Source of the DNA: Cepaea nemoralis
Taxonomy: Eukaryota > Mollusca > Gastropoda > Stylommatophora > Helicidae
Direction: 5' to 3'
DNA length: 64,000 nucleotides
Assembly: GCA_014155875.1 (NCBI GenBank)
Contig: JACEFZ010018168.1
Span: forward strand, 105,514-169,513
Part shown: piece by piece, positions 1 through 64,000 of the stretch
How the letters are laid out: each line of letters opens with the position of its first letter
Numbering within the stretch: position 1 is the first letter of the stretch
Position numbers and translations under genes: made by a program
The notes under the pieces: generated by a model
The model's input: only the letters and a program-made list of their open reading frames with translations
Databases searched by the model: none
What the model was told of the DNA's origin: nothing

Positions 1-510
1 TAGTAATGAACACGTAAAGAAGAGAAATGATTGGTTGGTTCCAATGTTATACACGTATCTATATCTATAAAAATCGATGTGTGTATGTATGTATGTATGT
101 ATGTATGTCCATCCTTTATGCGTTCGCGAACGGTCCATCCGATTGAGATGAAATTTTCTACACGTTTTCCTTTCATTCCTGTGCAACCAACTGTGATAGT
201 TTTATCTATCAGCTATCAGCTATTACATTCCTAAAATTTAATTTTGTAATTACATGACTGAACATAAGAAAATATAAAAACATATAAAAAAAGGGATATA
301 ACTTTTAGTAGCATTGTTATATCTTAAGTTAAGTCCCCTGGCTATAGAAATCTATATGAATTAAATGAGGTGCAGCCAGGCCAGGTCAGACAGATAGACA
401 GACAGACAGATAGTCGGGAACGGGAGCCAAGTTTACTTTAGATAGATCTCTTCCAATCATATTTTCTATCTATTCTTCTATTCTATCTATATTTTTAACG
501 GGAACGGGCC

Positions 511-518
511 GAACATAC

Positions 519-549
<31 letters not shown>

Positions 550-580
550 GATAAATAGATAGATAGATAGATAGATAGAT
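511..580 (+). repeat. GATA microsatellite in Helitron 1
   Basis: An imperfect (GATA)n run with GATAAATA variants lies just before an internal copy of the Helitron 3' hairpin. A shorter GACA run is at 387-412. Confidence 0.9.
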
Positions 581-693
581 CCCCGCCAGAGCCTGGGCGA
601 AGCCGGGCCGGGCAGCTAATATTTATCGTTTCCATCAAGAGGACTTAACATAAGAAAAGTTATTTCATTCAATGTTGTGGGTGTGCATACCTT

Positions 694-1050
694 ATGCATA
701 CCTTACACGCAGCACGCCTGTTAAAATGCAGGTTGTTTTGTTTTTTTTTGTCTAAAAAAAGAAGAAGCCTATCCTTTGATGTACTGTTGCCTCGCATCCC
801 AATGATTCCAACAGACATGCCATTCGAATTCAAACGCCTGCAGTTTCCGGTGCGACTTGCATTTGCTATGGCGATCAACAAAGCACAGGGACAATCGCTA
901 CAAGTGTGTGGACTAAATTTGGAAAATCCGTGCTTCACACATGGACAGCTATATGTGGCCTGCTCACGCGTTGGAAAACCTTCAGATTTATTTGTGTACG
1001 CACCAGACAGAAAAACAAAAAATATTGTTTATCAAAAAGCACTACATTAG
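694..1050 (+). pseudogene. Helitron PIF1-like helicase, C-terminal remnant
   Basis: From about residue 40 the frame reads FEFKRLQFPVRLAFAMAINK, AQGQSL, then THGQLYVACSRVGKPSDLFV. This is the C-terminal motif V/VI block of PIF1-type helicases encoded by Helitrons (RLQFPV, A-x-x-I-N-K-[AS]-Q-G-Q-[ST], G-Q-L-Y-V-A-x-S-R). Rep nuclease and the rest of the helicase are missing, so it is a truncated relic inside Helitron 1. It ends at a stop after YQKALH. Confidence 0.85.
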
Positions 1051-1398
1051 ACATCAAATTTGGTGTTCGACCATAACTTAAAAATTATACGTCAACATTT
1101 AAAAAACTAAATAATCCTAACATTAAATGAAATTTTCTAGCTGCAACCAATAAATTAGCTGCGAGGGCCCAGGGGCCGAACGCGTACTCTGTACGCTTAG
1201 AGAATGTATTTGAATGTATAATGACTACTTATATGAATTTAATGAAACGCTCCCCGCCAGGGGCTGGGCGAAACCGGGCCGGGTCAGACAGACAGACAGA
1301 CAGACAGACAAGCAGACAGACAGATACATAGATAGATAGATCCCCGCCAGAGCCTGGGCGAAGCCGGGCCGGGAAGCTAGTTACACATAAATATCAAT

Positions 1399-1440
1399 TG
1401 GAGGTGACAGGTTCGAATCCTGGTCAGTAACTATAGCTTT
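1399..1440 (+). repeat. Fragment with tRNA T-arm (B box) after Helitron 1
   Basis: GACAGGTTCGAATCCTGGTC can form a T-arm (CAGG/CCTG around TTCGAAT). No matching D-arm or acceptor stem is present, so this is the 3' half of a tRNA-derived repeat, probably cut by the Helitron, and not a tRNA gene. Confidence 0.5.
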
Positions 1441-1710
1441 CAATGTTTATGTCTAGTGCATCCTCTAGTCTCTAATTCTTTCCCTTACTTCTATGAGTGC
1501 CAACCAATACATGTGTATTTATTTATGAACTGTCTAAGTGGCCTCAAAGGGTTCCCCCAATTGATATTTATGTGTAATACGTGTACATCATTGGAACCGA
1601 TCAATCATTTCTCTTCTTTAAATGTTTGTTCTCGTCCAGGCAGTCATTACTTAAACTTAATAGTTGACTAAGGTGAACAGAGTTAAGATTCACATCTAAA
1701 GTGATCTCAC

Positions 1711-63191
<61,481 letters not shown>

Positions 63192-63244
63192 CTGTTTCAT
63201 GGAAGATCAATAATATGATTGTTAAATAATTGATTTTTGGTTAC

Positions 63245-63700
63245 TAAGAGTATATTACAATTCGTTAACATTTGACCTATGTAGAGCTCATGGAGAGAAC
63301 TAAACAAATTCCAGTGAATGAAGAGGTGAGGACAGGACACTGGCAGTGGATAGGACACACAGTGAGAAAATCTGAGGACAATATAACTAGACACTCTCTA
63401 GTCTGGAACCCACAAGATAGGACACACACTGAGAAAATCTGAGGACATTATAACTAGACACTCTCTTGTCTGGAACCCACAAGTTAGGACACAGACTGAG
63501 AAAATCTGAGGACATTATAACTAGACACTCTCTTGTCTGGAACCCACAAGGTGAACAAAATAGTGGGAGACCTAAAAACACACGGAAAGGTGAATTACAG
63601 AGGGGGATGAATAATATTGGGAGTACATGGAGAGGGCTGTTGGGGATAGCAAACGATGGGACAGCTTGGGTTGGTTGAGGGCCTACGCCCCAGTTCAGTT
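63245..63700 (+). pseudogene. LINE C-terminal relic with internal tandem triplication
   Basis: VRTGHWQWIGHTVRKSEDNI and TRHSLVWNPQ are followed by two more copies of a ~67-bp unit (TAGACACTCTCTTGTCTGGA). Then GEQNSGRPKNTRKGELQRGM and NNIGSTWRGLLGIANDGTAW end the frame, with a CAGTTCAGTTCAGTT tail. Confidence 0.82.
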
Positions 63701-63831
63701 CAGTTCAGTTATCAGTTGGGGTATCTTCATTGCACTCAATGAGGGATAATGGGCAGTTGCAGAAGATGAGGAAGACCACTGAACTTGGTATACTCTATTT
63801 CATGTTTTGTTGTTTGTAAACTGTTCAATCA

Positions 63832-64000
63832 ATCATGTGCCATGCCGGAAAGCGTGGGCGGTAATGACTCGCCATTTCACTCGATCACCAGAGGGGTTGA
63901 ATCAGCTCAGTGTTCCTGTCTCGTCCATGCCATGTGGCAAAGCCATCCAGGTATTTTCCTCTCGGTCTTCCTTTTGGTCTGTTCCCTTTGATCTTGCCAG
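63832..64000 (-). mobile_element. RTE-like LINE copy 3, 3' end, runs off the window
   Basis: It is the reverse complement of 51727-51893 with few differences (CATGTGCCATGCCGGAAAGC, GGTATTTTCCTCTCGGTCTT). It starts at CAATCAATCATG, the family 3' end, and continues past 64000. Confidence 0.9.

Larger units (their letters stand above)
58..1380 (+). mobile_element. Helitron 1, with internal copies of its 3' module
   Basis: The element begins TCTATATCTATAAAAATCG after an A at 57 and ends with a GC-rich hairpin-forming stretch and GCTAG before a T at 1381. This is the Helitron 5'-TC...CTRR-3' arrangement with A/T target bases. The second Helitron (54464-55477) has the same 5' end and the same tail. 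The tail motif (CTGGGCGAAGCCGGGCCGGG) also occurs at 589-612 and 1262-1280, so the copy is rearranged or nested. GACA/GATA runs sit next to each hairpin. Confidence 0.8.

Overview
This is a metazoan nuclear window (AT-rich, spliced genes, many non-LTR retrotransposons, tRNA-derived SINEs, Helitrons, hAT and mariner relics). Nothing looks bacterial or viral. The one cellular gene and the repeat mix suggest a marine or freshwater invertebrate, plausibly a mollusc. That placement is inference, because no species-diagnostic sequence was recognised.

One large gene on the minus strand runs across almost the whole window and leaves it at both ends. I placed 20 exons between 63191 and 1711, about 3.8 kb of coding sequence in 61.5 kb. 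Every junction has GT/AG signals and compatible phases. In transcription order the protein reads CUB, EGF, CUB, EGF-EGF, EGF-like, NIDO, AMOP, VWD, a cadherin/Ig-like domain and a Cys-rich EGF-like segment. This is the NIDO-AMOP-VWD core of MUC4, SUSD2, Mesh and coral mucin-like proteins, extended N-terminally by CUB/EGF modules. Neither the start codon/signal peptide nor the C-terminus is visible. The NIDO exon at 28834-29159 carries two +1 frame breaks.

Layout by region: 58-1380 Helitron; 1711-4368 exons 20-19; 4341-6396 a 52-bp tandem array that copies the exon 19 acceptor and is split by a LINE; 6.4-11.0 kb SINEs, foldback element and 46-bp array; 8.0-16.3 kb exons 18-14 (VWD); 17.75-19.4 kb RT/RNase H LINE; 19.9-20.9 kb exons 13-12 (AMOP) with a 73-bp array copying the exon 12 donor; 22.1-30.5 kb exons 11-9 (NIDO) lying between two inverted copies of one minisatellite; 31.9-36.5 kb exons 8-6; 37-38.7 kb LINE ORF1; 41.2-41.4 kb exon 5; 43-52 kb RNase H LINEs, hAT element, a DDE transposase with a long D-E spacing and an RTE-like LINE; 53.3-56.9 kb exons 4-3 with a MITE pair and a second Helitron; 57-64 kb LINE fragments with exons 2-1.

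The most notable points are tandem arrays that duplicate splice sites of the host gene, the inverted array pair around the NIDO exons, the repeated insertion of LINEs inside minisatellites, and several insertions dated by exact target duplications. I see no genuinely new multi-gene system.
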